A stretch of DNA of 64,000 bases, taken from positions 62,001 through 126,000 of the forward strand of contig NZ_JACSCH020000017.1 in NCBI RefSeq assembly GCF_014451325.2, in the 5' to 3' direction. Position 1 is the stretch's first letter; each line of letters opens with the position of its first letter. Of this stretch, positions 8,452 through 16,954 are shown piece after piece. The notes below the pieces were generated by a model. That model was not told the DNA's origin, did no database searches, and worked only from the letters and a program-made list of their open reading frames with translations. The translations under genes were made by a program, and so were the position numbers. Source of the DNA: Streptomyces sp. CB02980. Lineage in GTDB: Bacteria; Actinomycetota; Actinomycetes; Streptomycetales; Streptomycetaceae.

Positions 8452-9681
8452 CTACGCCAGCCGCTTCCCCAGGTACTCCCGCCAGTCGGCGGTGAACTCC
8501 TCCGGGGTGGTGTCGAGCACCTCCTGGAGGGCCTTCTCCACGGCACCCTCCCGGCCCGGGTGCGCGCCCACAGCCCGGTAGAAGTCGGTCAGCCTCGCCT
8601 CGCCCCAGCGGTCCGCGATCAGCTCGCAGGCCAGCCAGCCGCCCTCGTACGCCCTGGCCAGCGCCTCCGCGTCCCCACCGAAGGCGAAGTCGGGGTCGTC
8701 CGGGAGCCGGGCCGGGAGCTCACCCGCACGGACCGCGCGGCCCAGTTCGGGGGCGGCCTGGACGGCGGTGCGGTCGGCGTCCCGGTAGGCGACCCAGTCG
8801 GCGAAGCCCTCGGAGAGCCAGACCGGGGTCGACGGGGTGGTGGCGGCGCGGGTGGCGACATGGACGGTCTCGTGGGTGAGGACGAGCTGCCGGCCGAACT
8901 CGCCGAGGACCCCGTACGCCTCCGGGTTCACGATCACCCGGTCCGCGGGGGCGTCCGCGCCGCCCCGGGTCTCCCCCGTGGTGACGGCGGCGATGCCCCG
9001 GTAGGAGTTCCCGGGCGCCCCGAGGAGCTCGCCCATCCCCTCCAGCGACCCGGGGACGAGGACCACCACGTCACGGGCCCACGCGTCGGGCCAGGCGGCG
9101 GAGACGACGGGAACGGCCCGGTCGGCCGCCGCGGCGATCTCCCGGAGCCGCTCGGGCTTCTGGCCGACGCCGAGGACGAGCGAGCGGGCGCCCGGGACGC
9201 TCGCCACGTCGCCCTGCTCCCAGAGGTGCCGGGGCGCGCCCTGCGCCGGACGGTCACCGGTCATGTACCAGCGTCCGTCCCGCTCGGTCAGATCGAGGAC
9301 CCGGGCCCCGGTGACGGGCCGCCTGTCGTGACCCGCGAGCCGGTAGCCGAGGTCGGCGCGGACGGTGACGCGGTCGGTGGCCGTGCGGTCGACACCGGTG
9401 AGCCGGTAGGTCCAGCCGTCGACGGGAACCTTCGCGAGCCGCCGGAAGACGGTGAGGGCGGTCGGGGCGTACGAGGGGTCGACGGCGGCGAGGTAGCCGG
9501 GCTGGTCGCGGTCGAGCAGCGCCCTGGCGTGCCGGTCGAGGAGCCCCTGTATCTCCCGGGTGGCCGTGTCGGCGGGCCGGTCGGCGCGCGCACCGCAGCC
9601 GACGAGCCCCACGAGCACGAGCAGCAGGGCCGTCAGGCAGGCCGTCGCCGGCCTCCGCGCTCCACACCCCTGACCTGCCAC
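8452..9681 (-). CDS. lipoprotein with HExxH zinc-peptidase-like domain
   Basis: Predicted lipoprotein of 409 aa: type II signal peptide with lipobox LVGC (Cys29). Residues ~40-145 form an NTF2-like or repeat-like extracytoplasmic region (DLTERDGRWYMTGD). The C-terminal peptidase MA-like domain has HETVH at 270-274 and a downstream glutamate in WLSEGFADW (Glu291), which is the gluzincin pattern. It would act outside the membrane. No peptidase substrate can be named. It stands alone between a repeat region and the PadR gene. The motif is complete, so activity is plausible, but many family members are of unknown function. Confidence 0.75.
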   Translation of the reverse strand: MAGQGCGARRPATACLTALLLVLVGLVGCGARADRPADTATREIQGLLDRHARALLDRDQPGYLAAVDPSYAPTALTVFRRLAKVPVDGWTYRLTGVDRTATDRVTVRADLGYRLAGHDRRPVTGARVLDLTERDGRWYMTGDRPAQGAPRHLWEQGDVASVPGARSLVLGVGQKPERLREIAAAADRAVPVVSAAWPDAWARDVVVLVPGSLEGMGELLGAPGNSYRGIAAVTTGETRGGADAPADRVIVNPEAYGVLGEFGRQLVLTHETVHVATRAATTPSTPVWLSEGFADWVAYRDADRTAVQAAPELGRAVRAGELPARLPDDPDFAFGGDAEALARAYEGGWLACELIADRWGEARLTDFYRAVGAHPGREGAVEKALQEVLDTTPEEFTADWREYLGKRLA

Positions 9682-9731
9682 GCCTCCGATCGTACGGTCG
9701 GATCGGCGGGAACTGCTTCGGGTACGGTCCC

Positions 9732-9821
9732 GAACCGGGACCGGACCCGGCCGGAAGCGGGCTGGAACCAGGGCCGGACCCGCCGGAAGCGGGCTGGGAA
9801 CCGGGCCGGACCCGGCCGGGG
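9732..9821. repeat. 33-bp imperfect tandem repeats
   Basis: Units at 9732-9764, 9765-9797 and 9798-9821 (partial) share GAACCGGGCCGGACCCGG then CGGAAGCGGGCTG. They fill the gap between the HExxH lipoprotein start (9681) and the end of the first NlpC/P60 gene (9850). Confidence 0.8.
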
Positions 9822-9849
9822 CCCTCCCGGGCCCGAGCCGGAATCCGCC

Positions 9850-10860
9850 TCAGACCCGGGTCACCGTCACGTGGGACATCATGTTCACCGGGTCGTAGCG
9901 GACCCGCGCGCCCGGGTAGGGGGCGTGGATGACCTGGCCGTTCCCGGCGTAGATCCCCACATGGCTGGCGTCGCCGCGGTACGTGACGAGGTCACCGGGC
10001 TGTGCCTGCGAGAGCGGCACCTGCCGGCCCGCGTACCGCTGCGCGGAGGAGGTCCGCGGCAGGCTGATCCCGGCCTTCCCGTACGACCAGACCATCAGGC
10101 CCGAGCAGTCGAAGGCGGAGGGTCCGGTCGCCCCCCACACGTACGGCTTGCCGACCGCGCTGCGGGCGGCGATCACCGCGGCGGCGGCCCGCGAGGAACC
10201 CGGGGCGGCCTCGGGCATCGGCGGCAGCTCCTCCGCGCGTCCGCCGGAGCGCGAGGCCCGGTCGAAGTCGGCGCGCTCCTCGGCGGTGAGGCCGGCGAGG
10301 ACCCGGCGGGCCTCGGCGAGCTTGCCCTCGACGACGCGCTTGTGGCGGGCGACCTCGGCCCGGCTGCGCTCCAGCTCGACCAGGGCCGTCCGGGCCTCGG
10401 ACCGCTTCTGGCTCAGCCGGCGCTGCTCCCGGCGGAGCTCGCCGAGCGCGGCCCCCTGACGGGCGGTGATCCGGTCGAGCGCGGAGGCCCGGTCGAGGTA
10501 GGTGTCCGGGTCGGAGGAGAGCAGCAGGGCGAGGGCGGGGTCGATGCCGCCGGAGCGGTACTGGGCGCCGGCGACCGAACCGAGCGCGCCCCGCATGTGG
10601 TTGATGCGCTCCTGGCCCCGGGCGAGGCTGTCCTGGGCCTGGGAGACCGTCCGGCGCAGCGCGTCCGCCTTCTCGTCCGCCCGGTTGTAGCCCTCGGTGG
10701 CCTTCTCGGCCTCCTCGAAGAGGCGGTCCACCGTGGCACGGGTGGCCGCGGACCCGGCACCGGGGTCGGCGCTCGCGGGGACGGCCCCGAGGGTCGCCGC
10801 GGCGGTGGCCGCGGCGGCGGTGAGGACGGTGACCCTGACGGGTCGGCGGTGGGACGCCAC
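9850..10860 (-). CDS. secreted NlpC/P60 peptidoglycan endopeptidase (copy 1)
   Basis: C40 family cell-wall hydrolase of 336 aa from the GTG at 10860. Signal peptide about residues 1-32 (VTVLTAAAATAAATLGAVPASA). The long alpha-helical coiled coil (~40-200) is rich in R/E/L and regulates or positions the enzyme. The C-terminal NlpC/P60 domain has the catalytic Cys in FDCSGLMVWSYGKAG and His in ASHVGIYAGNGQVIHAP. It should cleave D-Glu-mDAP/LL-DAP type bonds during growth or sporulation. The GTG is chosen because the next gene begins with the same VASHRRP sequence; the open frame extending to 10980 has no signal. Paralogue of the adjacent 11061-12110 gene, and the position corresponds to the mycobacterial NlpC/P60 gene Rv2190c. 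Confidence 0.9.
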   Translation of the reverse strand: MASHRRPVRVTVLTAAAATAAATLGAVPASADPGAGSAATRATVDRLFEEAEKATEGYNRADEKADALRRTVSQAQDSLARGQERINHMRGALGSVAGAQYRSGGIDPALALLLSSDPDTYLDRASALDRITARQGAALGELRREQRRLSQKRSEARTALVELERSRAEVARHKRVVEGKLAEARRVLAGLTAEERADFDRASRSGGRAEELPPMPEAAPGSSRAAAAVIAARSAVGKPYVWGATGPSAFDCSGLMVWSYGKAGISLPRTSSAQRYAGRQVPLSQAQPGDLVTYRGDASHVGIYAGNGQVIHAPYPGARVRYDPVNMMSHVTVTRV

Positions 10861-10953
10861 GAATCGCGCTCCGTTCGGCTCGACGCTGACTGGCGCGGCA
10901 GACAGTAGCCGCTGATCACTCCGCGTCCAACGAAGGCACCGGGCACACAAAGT

Positions 10954-10992
10954 GACGCCCCGCCGGAGATCACAGGTCACCGGCGGGGCGTC
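10954..10992. terminator. terminator between the two NlpC/P60 genes
   Basis: Perfect 12-bp stem GACGCCCCGCCG / CGGCGGGGCGTC with a 15-nt loop at 10966-10980. It lies 69 bp beyond the stop of the 11061-12110 gene in its direction of transcription and about 94 bp upstream of the copy-1 start, so the two paralogues are probably separate transcripts. Confidence 0.8.
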
Positions 10993-11060
10993 AGGTCAGC
11001 TCGCGTCGCGGCGAACCACCCGATTGGGCGGTACGGCTGCGCGGGTCGCGTCGCGGCGGG

Positions 11061-12110
11061 TCAGCCGCCGATGCGGACTCCGAACTGGAACGTGCCCATG
11101 TAGTTCATGGACTCGTAGCGGACGTAGGCGCCCGGCTTGGGGGCGTGGAGGATCGTGTTGTTGCCCGCGTACAGACCCACGTGCGACAGGCCGTTGAAGA
11201 AGACCAGGTCGCCCGGCCGGAGCTGGCTGCGGCCGATCTTCGTGCCGTCGTTCTGCTGGGTGTAGGTGGTGCGGGTGAGGTCGACGCCGGCCTTGCCGTA
11301 GGCCCACTGGGTCAGACCCGAGCAGTCGAACGAGCCGGGGCCCTCCGCGCCGGGGTCGTACGGCATGCCGATCCGGGTGGCGGCGGCGCTGAGCGCGGCG
11401 GCACCGAAGCCGGAGGCGGCGGCCTCGTTGCCGAGGTCGAGCCGCTCGCCGGCGGCGCGGCTGGCGCGCTGCTCCTTCGCCCGCTCCTCCTGCTCCACCT
11501 TGGCCCTCTCGGCCGCGGTGAGGGTGTTCAGGAGCTTCTTCGCGTCGGCCAGCTTGTTCTGGTAGCTCTTCTTCTTGGCGCCGAGGGCCTTGCGGACGTC
11601 CTCGAGGTCGGCGAGCTTCGTCGTGGCCTCGGCGCGCTGCTGCGCGAGGCTGCGCTGCTTGGACTGGATCGAGGTGAGGACGTCGGCCTGCTGGGCACTC
11701 AGCTGGTCGATCGCGGACGCCTTGTCGAGGTAGGTGTCCGGGTCGGCCGAGAGGAAGAGCTGGAGGGCAGGGTCGATGCCGCCGGAGCGGTACTGGGCGC
11801 TGGCCACCGAACCGATCTGGTCGCGCAGGGTGTTGAGCTCCTGCTGACCGCGGGCCACCTTGTCCTGGAGGTTGCCGACCTCCTGCTGCAGCTTCCCGCG
11901 GCGCTCCTCGGCCTGGTTGTACTGCTCGATGGCCTCTTCGGCCTCGTGATGCAGCTTGTCGACCTTCGACTTGACCTCGTCGATCTTGGGCTTGGCGGGG
12001 GCCGCCTGGGCGCCCGTCTGGGCGGTGAGCGCTACGGCGGCGGCCGCGGTCGCGGTGAGTACGGTCACGCGCATGCGGCTCGGCTGCTTGGGTCGACGGT
12101 GGGACGCCAC
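11061..12110 (-). CDS. secreted NlpC/P60 peptidoglycan endopeptidase (copy 2)
   Basis: C40 family hydrolase of 349 aa, same architecture as copy 1: Sec signal (VTVLTATAAAAVALTAQTGAQAA), coiled coil ~35-220 starting DEVKSKVDKLHHEAEEAIEQ, and a C-terminal NlpC/P60 domain with catalytic FDCSGLTQWAYG and SHVGLYAGNNTILHAP. GTG at 12110 is supported by AAGGAG upstream and by the shared VASHRRP start. The coiled-coil region contains YRSGGIDPALQLFLSADPDTYLDKASA, nearly identical to copy 1, indicating recent tandem duplication with divergence in the linker. The upstream region has TCAC direct repeats discussed separately. Expected role: cross-bridge or stem-peptide cleavage in growing or sporulating hyphae. 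Confidence 0.9.
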   Translation of the reverse strand: MASHRRPKQPSRMRVTVLTATAAAAVALTAQTGAQAAPAKPKIDEVKSKVDKLHHEAEEAIEQYNQAEERRGKLQQEVGNLQDKVARGQQELNTLRDQIGSVASAQYRSGGIDPALQLFLSADPDTYLDKASAIDQLSAQQADVLTSIQSKQRSLAQQRAEATTKLADLEDVRKALGAKKKSYQNKLADAKKLLNTLTAAERAKVEQEERAKEQRASRAAGERLDLGNEAAASGFGAAALSAAATRIGMPYDPGAEGPGSFDCSGLTQWAYGKAGVDLTRTTYTQQNDGTKIGRSQLRPGDLVFFNGLSHVGLYAGNNTILHAPKPGAYVRYESMNYMGTFQFGVRIGG

Positions 12111-12222
12111 GAAGGCGAGCTCCTTCTTCCTCAGAGCCGCCCAACCGGTAAGGGGCAGGCGGTTCCTCCGCCGCCACCCCGGATGGGTGATCAACCGCGC
12201 GAAGGTTCGAGCCCCGACCCTA

Positions 12223-12240
12223 GTGACCAACTTGTGATCA
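12223..12240 (-). promoter_or_regulatory. candidate MtrA-like direct repeat upstream of NlpC/P60 copy 2
   Basis: On the minus strand TCAC occurs twice 11 bp apart (TGATCACAAGTTGGTCAC). Spaced direct repeats containing TCAC resemble boxes described for the actinobacterial regulator MtrA, which controls cell-wall hydrolases. The site is about 115-130 bp upstream of the GTG. Resemblance is by eye only. Confidence 0.3.
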
Positions 12241-12377
12241 GTTCAAATCCCACTGGCAAAAATATCGCCCACGGACCACTTAATTTACACGCACCACACA
12301 GCCAGTGATGGGCACTTGACGGTCCGCCCTCCAGAATTCGGGCATAAGACTCAAGAGTTGCGATGTGTGGTGATGCC

Positions 12378-13742
12378 TCAGGAGAGCCGCGAAAGCCGCT
12401 TCAGCAACAAGGCGGACGCCACGGGGCGCGCCCCGGCCTTCGCCACCCCGTCGGCCACCTCGCGGTCGGTGGAGACCACCACGACCGGCCGGCCCGGCGG
12501 CTCGGCCCGCACCAGCTGACGGATCAACTCGTCGGCGGTCACACCCGGCTTGGAGAACAGCACCCGCACCCCGCGCGGCGGCGCGAGGAGCACCGGGGCC
12601 GCCAGCTCCGCCCCGTCGAAGACACAGGTGACCTCGGCGCCCGAACGGGCCGCGAGGGCCGACAGGCTGCCCAGCAGCCGCAGCCGCTGCTTCTCCAACG
12701 GCATCGTGGGATAGCCGGTCTTGGTGACGTTGTAGCCGTCGACGACCAGATGGGCCTGCGGCAGCGCGAGGAGCTGGTCCAGCAGCGCCGGGTCGGTCTC
12801 GGAGAGCGCCCGCGCCGCGATGTCCTTCGGGGACATCCGCCCCGGCTCCACCGCGTCCACGGTGTCCGCCGGATGCACCGACACGGGGGGCAGCGCGAGT
12901 TCGCGACGCAGCCCCTGGGCGGCGTCGAGCACGGTGTCGAGCAGCAGCCGCAGCCGCATGTCCTCCACCGAGCGCCCCTCACGGGCGGTCCTGCGGCTCG
13001 CCTCCAGGGCGGCCTCGACCTCGCCGAGCCGGGCCTTGAGCCGCCGGCTCTCGCTCTCGGCGGACGACACCTGGGCGGCCGCCTCCGCCTTCGCGGCGTC
13101 GATCTCGCTCTGGACGCGGCGCAGCGCCGCCTCGCCGCGCTTCACGTCGCTCTGGGCGCTGCGCAGCTTGCGGTGAAGCGATTCCGCTTCCTTCCGGGCC
13201 GCCTCCAGATCGTGGCGCAACTGCTCGGTCTCGCCGCGCGAGCGGTCCCGGGCGGCGACGAGTTCCTCGCGCAGCCGCTCCAGCTCGCGCCGGCCCGCCT
13301 CGTCGGCCCGCTCGGCGTCGACGCGCAGGGCCTCCTCGCCCGCGGCGGCCACCAGCTTGACCCAGCCCGGCGGGCGCAGCACATAGGCCGCGGCCGCCAC
13401 GTCGACGGGGTCGGCCGCGGCGGGCGGGGTGCCGGTCTCGACGGCTCCGGCCAGCTCGGGCTGGCCCTGCTTGAAGCGCTCGCCGATCCGCTGCCGGAAC
13501 AGCGGGTCGCTCTCCAGGGCCGCCGCCATGGCGTTCCCGGCGAACTTGGCGCGCCGGCTCGCGGTGAACCGGGCGTACTGCCTCAGGGGTGCGGGCAGCT
13601 CCGCGACGGTCAGCCCGCCGAAGGCGTCGGCGACCAGCGCGACGACCCGCCGCCGTACGCCTTCCGGCAGTGGGTGGTCGAGCGTCTCGGCAGCGTCACC
13701 TGCCGCGCCGGCCGGCTCTCCACCGTGCGCGGGCTGCTCCAC
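12378..13742 (-). CDS. NYN-domain (YacP-type) putative RNase with coiled coil
   Basis: Protein of 454 aa: an N-terminal helical domain (1-130), a long coiled coil (about 137-260, heptad-rich E/R/L/A), then a C-terminal NYN/YacP PIN-like nuclease domain beginning LVVDGYNVTKTGYP (catalytic Asp335) with CVFDGAEL and VVVVSTDREVADG supplying further acidic residues. B. subtilis Rae1/YacP relatives cut mRNA on the ribosome, but this protein is far longer because of the coiled coil. GTG at 13742 with AGGGG upstream is used. It is followed in the other direction by a zinc-ribbon gene 33 bp away on the same strand, possibly the same operon. RNA target is unknown. Confidence 0.8.
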   Translation of the reverse strand: MEQPAHGGEPAGAAGDAAETLDHPLPEGVRRRVVALVADAFGGLTVAELPAPLRQYARFTASRRAKFAGNAMAAALESDPLFRQRIGERFKQGQPELAGAVETGTPPAAADPVDVAAAAYVLRPPGWVKLVAAAGEEALRVDAERADEAGRRELERLREELVAARDRSRGETEQLRHDLEAARKEAESLHRKLRSAQSDVKRGEAALRRVQSEIDAAKAEAAAQVSSAESESRRLKARLGEVEAALEASRRTAREGRSVEDMRLRLLLDTVLDAAQGLRRELALPPVSVHPADTVDAVEPGRMSPKDIAARALSETDPALLDQLLALPQAHLVVDGYNVTKTGYPTMPLEKQRLRLLGSLSALAARSGAEVTCVFDGAELAAPVLLAPPRGVRVLFSKPGVTADELIRQLVRAEPPGRPVVVVSTDREVADGVAKAGARPVASALLLKRLSRLS

Positions 13743-13775
13743 GATCCGTCACCCCTATGTCGTCCGCGCCGTCCC

Positions 13776-14018
13776 TCAGGAGGCGGCGCCCGGCCTGTCC
13801 ACCAGTTCGATCTGATCCACCGCGTTGCACCAGCGACAGCGGACCGACTCGATGGTCTCACTGACCACCTGCCGCTCCTCGACCGTCGGGTCACCCGCGA
13901 GGTCCAGATGGACGTACTCCACGACCTTGGAGGAGCGCGTCACGTCGAATCGGGTCAGGTTGCCGCAGAGCGTGCAGCGCCACCGGGTGTCGGCGGTCGG
14001 CAGGGGAACCGTCGTCAT
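13776..14018 (-). CDS. small zinc-ribbon protein
   Basis: Protein of 80 aa with two CxxC pairs, Cys15-x2-Cys18 and Cys61-x2-Cys64 (WRCTLCGN and RCRWCNAV), that would coordinate one zinc. The middle segment YVHLDLAGDPTVEERQVV is polar. It lies 33 bp upstream of the NYN RNase gene on the same strand, so the two may be co-transcribed and act together on RNA; that is inference from position. No enzymatic motif. The ATG at 14018 has AAGAAGGAC-type purines upstream. Confidence 0.75.
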   Translation of the reverse strand: MTTVPLPTADTRWRCTLCGNLTRFDVTRSSKVVEYVHLDLAGDPTVEERQVVSETIESVRCRWCNAVDQIELVDRPGAAS

Positions 14019-14176
14019 CGTGCCGTCCTTCTTCCTGTTGCGTGGTACCAGGTGCGGGAGCCGCGGTGCGCCGTCGAACTGCGGTCGTACTGCCCGTTAC
14101 CCTACGGCCTCGCCGGTACGCGGGGGCACGGCGAGGCACTCTGTCCAGTTCGGCCCCGGTACGCCATGATCTGTCC

Positions 14177-14920
14177 ATGATCGACTGGCGAGGTGCGGCC
14201 CGTGCTGTCCTGGGGTCCTGGCGGGTCACCCGCGGTGGCCCCACGGTGACGTACGGACTGATCGCCGCCTGCTGTCTGCTCTTCGTGATCGGCCCGGTCT
14301 CCGGACTCAACCCGGCGTACGGCACGGGGGACGAGCTCCTCGCGGCACAGGGCGAGTACTTCCGGCGCTGGGGTGTCCTCCCCACCGAGCTGATGAGCGG
14401 CGAGCCCCGCGCCCTGCTCACCCCGCTCACCGCGCTCTTCGTCCACGGCAGCTGGCTCCACCTGCTGGGAAACATGCTGTTCCTGTACGTCTTCGGGGCG
14501 ATGGCCGAGGAGCGCATGGGTCCCGTCGAGTTCGCCCTCTTCTACCTGGGCACGGGCTACCTCGCGCTGCTCGGGTACGCGGTGGCGCACGCGAACAGCG
14601 AGCAGACCCTGGTCGGGGCGTCCGGGGCGATCTCCGGGGTGCTCGGGGCCTTTCTCTTCCTCTTCCCGCGCTCCCGGGTCACCAGTCTCTTCCCGTTCCT
14701 CTTCTTCCTGCCGCTGCGCTTCCCGGCCTGGATCGTGCTGATCTTCTGGTTCGTGCTCCAGTGGCTGGCCGCGCGGGCGGCGGGCGCCGGTCCCGGGGTC
14801 GCCTATCTGGCCCATGTGGTGGGCTTCTCCGTCGGCTTCCTCTACGCCTGGGGGCGCTACCGGGGTGGGGATAGAGTGAAAGCCCAAACCGCGGCGACCG
14901 AGGGAGAAAGCCAGCCGTGA
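14177..14920 (+). CDS. rhomboid intramembrane serine protease
   Basis: Six- or seven-TM protease of 247 aa. The catalytic serine is in GASGAISG (Ser149) and the catalytic histidine in HVVGF (His213). The oxyanion-site HxxLxxN motif is HGSWLHLLGNM (His90, Asn99). All rhomboid residues are present, so it should cleave substrate TM segments in the membrane. ATG at 14177 (MIDWRGAARAV) is preferred; a longer open frame to 14042 is arginine-rich and unlike rhomboids. Its stop overlaps by 4 bp the start of the AsnC-domain gene, so the pair is translationally coupled. Confidence 0.92.
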   Translation: MIDWRGAARAVLGSWRVTRGGPTVTYGLIAACCLLFVIGPVSGLNPAYGTGDELLAAQGEYFRRWGVLPTELMSGEPRALLTPLTALFVHGSWLHLLGNMLFLYVFGAMAEERMGPVEFALFYLGTGYLALLGYAVAHANSEQTLVGASGAISGVLGAFLFLFPRSRVTSLFPFLFFLPLRFPAWIVLIFWFVLQWLAARAAGAGPGVAYLAHVVGFSVGFLYAWGRYRGGDRVKAQTAATEGESQP

Positions 14921-15198
14921 TCACCGCGATCGTGCTCATCAAGACCAGCGTGGACCGCATCCCCGAGATCGCCGAGTCGATCGCCGGGCTCGACAGCGTC
15001 AGCGAGGTCTTCTCGGTGACCGGCACCTACGACCTCATCGCCATGGTCCGCGTGCCCCGTCACGACGACCTGGCGGACGTCATCCCCGGCAGCATCAGCA
15101 AGATCCCGGGCGTCGAGGCCACGGACACGCATGTCGCCTTCCGTACGTACTCCCAGCACGATCTGGAGGCGGCCTTCGCCATCGGTCTGGAGTCCTGA
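14917..15198 (+). CDS. stand-alone Lrp/AsnC ligand-binding (RAM) domain protein
   Basis: Protein of 93 aa consisting only of the AsnC_trans_reg/RAM domain (TAIVLIKTS, VFSVTGTYDLIAMVRV, GVEATDTHVAFRTYS). It lacks the DNA-binding HTH of full Lrp proteins. SraA-like stand-alone RAM proteins bind amino acids and form octamers. GTG at 14917 overlaps the rhomboid stop (GTGA), giving a two-gene operon closed by the strong hairpin at 15214-15257. Function of the pairing with a rhomboid is unknown. Confidence 0.88.
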   Translation: MITAIVLIKTSVDRIPEIAESIAGLDSVSEVFSVTGTYDLIAMVRVPRHDDLADVIPGSISKIPGVEATDTHVAFRTYSQHDLEAAFAIGLES

Positions 15199-15213
15199 GA
15201 CCTCGTTCACGGC

Positions 15214-15257
15214 ACGGGTGAAGGGGGCCTCCCGCTCGGGAGGCCCCCTTCACCCGT
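15214..15257. terminator. 20-bp perfect-stem terminator
   Basis: ACGGGTGAAGGGGGCCTCCC, loop GCTC, then the exact complement. Positioned between convergent ends at 15198 and 15270, so it can act in both directions. Confidence 0.93.
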
Positions 15258-15269
15258 ACGAGTGAGTGA

Positions 15270-16703
15270 TCAGCCGCGGTCCGGGACGCAGCGACCGTCC
15301 TCGGTACGGTACTTCCACTGGGCGCCGTCGCGGACGAGCTCCTTCACCGCGCCGACGAACCGCTCCACGTGCTCGTCCGGCGTACCGGCGCCGAAGCTCA
15401 CCCGGATGGCGTTGAGCGACCTCTCCCCCGGGGCCGCCTCGGGGGCGCCGCACTCGCCCGGGTCCTGCGGGTCGCTCCCGAGCAGCGTGCGGACCAGCGG
15501 GTGGGCGCAGAAGAGACCGTCGCGGACGCCGATGCCGTATTCGGCGGAGAGCGCGGCGGCGAAGTGGGAGCTGTTCCAGCCCTCCACGACGAAGGAGATG
15601 ACGCCGACGCGCGGCGCGTCGTCGCCGAACAGCGAGAGCACCTTGACCTCGGGCACCTGGGCGAGGCCGGCGCGCACCGTGTCGATCAGGTGCTGCTCGC
15701 GGGCGACCAGCTGGTCGAAGCCGGCCTCGGTGAGCGCCTTGCAGGCGGAGGCGATGGAGTAGACGCCGATGACGTTCGGGGAACCGGCCTCGTGCCGGGC
15801 CGCGGTGGTGTGCCACTCCACGTCCACACCACCGTCGGCCCGACGGGCCACCTTGCGGGAGGCGCCGCCGCCCGCGAGGTAGGGCTCGGAGTCCTGCAGC
15901 CAGTCGGCGCGGCCCGCGAGGACGCCGGAGCCGAAGGGCGCGTACAGCTTGTGCCCGGAGAAGGCGATCCAGTCCACGTCGAGCTCCTGGACGGAGACCG
16001 GGTGGTGGGGCGCGAGCTGGGCGGCGTCGAGCACGATCCGGGCACCGTGGGCGTGCGCGGCGGCGGCGAGCTCCTTCACCGGCCACAGCTCACCGGTGAC
16101 GTTGGAGGCGCCGGTGACGCAGACCAGTGCGGGACCGTAGGGGTCGCGGTCGGCGAGGGCCCGCTCCAGGCCGGCGACGGCCTGCTGCGGGGTGCGCGGC
16201 GCGTTGAGGTAGGTGACGCGGGCGTCCCGCCAGGGCAGCAGCGAGGCGTGGTGCTCGGTCTCGAAGACGAAGACCTGGCAGTCGGCCGGGAGCGTGGCGG
16301 CGAGCAGGTTGAGCGAGTCGGTGGTGGAGCGGGTGAAGACGACCTGGTCGCCGGGGCGGCAGTCGAGGAACTCGGCGACGGTGACGCGGCTGTTCTCGAA
16401 GAGGTCGGTGGAGAGCTGGGAGAGGTACCCGGCGCCGCGGTGGACGCTGCCGTAGTAGGGGGCGTACGCGGCGACGTCGTCCCACACCCGCTGGAGGGCC
16501 GGCGCGCTGGCCGCGTAGTCGAGCGCCGCGTAGGTCACCTCGCCGCCGGTGACGAGCGGGACGGTGACGTCCCGGCCGAGCACGGGGAGCGGGGCGGCGC
16601 AGCAGGGATCGGCGGACTCTGCGGCGGTCTCGGCCGCGGTGGTCTCGACGAGGGTGACGGCGGTCTCGACGGTGGCGACGGCGGCGTCAGGGCGTGCGGA
16701 CAT
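15270..16703 (-). CDS. class V aminotransferase (cysteine desulfurase-like), SAM-IV controlled
   Basis: PLP enzyme of 477 aa in fold-type I class V. The PLP lysine is Lys252 in FSGHKLYAPFGSG, with VLDAAQLAPH (Asp binding the pyridine N) and TRSTTDSLNLLA for phosphate. Residues 1-40 are an unusual low-complexity acidic/alanine leader carrying CC (34-35). It resembles SufS/CsdA-like proteins but the mobile-loop catalytic Cys is not in the usual RxGxHCA form: here RDGLFCAHPLVR occupies that position, so sulfur transfer is possible. ATG at 16703 has GGGAGAT upstream. A SAM-IV riboswitch lies ~250 nt upstream on the same strand, placing it in sulfur/methionine metabolism. Exact reaction is not certain. 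Confidence 0.82.
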   Translation of the reverse strand: MSARPDAAVATVETAVTLVETTAAETAAESADPCCAAPLPVLGRDVTVPLVTGGEVTYAALDYAASAPALQRVWDDVAAYAPYYGSVHRGAGYLSQLSTDLFENSRVTVAEFLDCRPGDQVVFTRSTTDSLNLLAATLPADCQVFVFETEHHASLLPWRDARVTYLNAPRTPQQAVAGLERALADRDPYGPALVCVTGASNVTGELWPVKELAAAAHAHGARIVLDAAQLAPHHPVSVQELDVDWIAFSGHKLYAPFGSGVLAGRADWLQDSEPYLAGGGASRKVARRADGGVDVEWHTTAARHEAGSPNVIGVYSIASACKALTEAGFDQLVAREQHLIDTVRAGLAQVPEVKVLSLFGDDAPRVGVISFVVEGWNSSHFAAALSAEYGIGVRDGLFCAHPLVRTLLGSDPQDPGECGAPEAAPGERSLNAIRVSFGAGTPDEHVERFVGAVKELVRDGAQWKYRTEDGRCVPDRG

Positions 16704-16893
16704 GGCGGTATCTCCCGGCGGGCGGTGCGGAATGGCTTCGGTGATCCCGTACGCGGCCGGAGACGGCGGGGTACGGGTGAGATGCCTCGGAAGACACGGG
16801 TGCACGGGGGCACGGGGAGACTCAGGGGTACACGGGGTACGCGGAAGTGACCCTGATCCGATGATCCGAGGGTGAAGAGGGGGCGTACTCGCC

Positions 16894-16914
16894 CTATCGC
16901 ATTCGCTTGCTCAC
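16894..16914 (-). CDS. possible 6-codon leader peptide MSKRMR
   Basis: A GTG start at 16914 is followed by five codons and TAG. A GAGGAG Shine-Dalgarno is 8 bases upstream, immediately after the SAM-IV aptamer. The Shine-Dalgarno lies within a small CTCTCGAGGAG hairpin. It may be the riboswitch-controlled element, or a chance reading frame. No protein evidence. Confidence 0.3.
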   Translation of the reverse strand: MSKRMR

Positions 16915-16954
16915 GGAAAAAGCTCCTCGAGAGACCAGGACCCCTGGTGTTCGA

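Noticed and set aside
12111..12260. Possible c-di-AMP (ydaO/yuaA) riboswitch upstream of NlpC/P60 copy 2
   Set aside because: This switch often controls such hydrolases in Streptomyces, but I could not find its conserved core blocks, so I do not call it.
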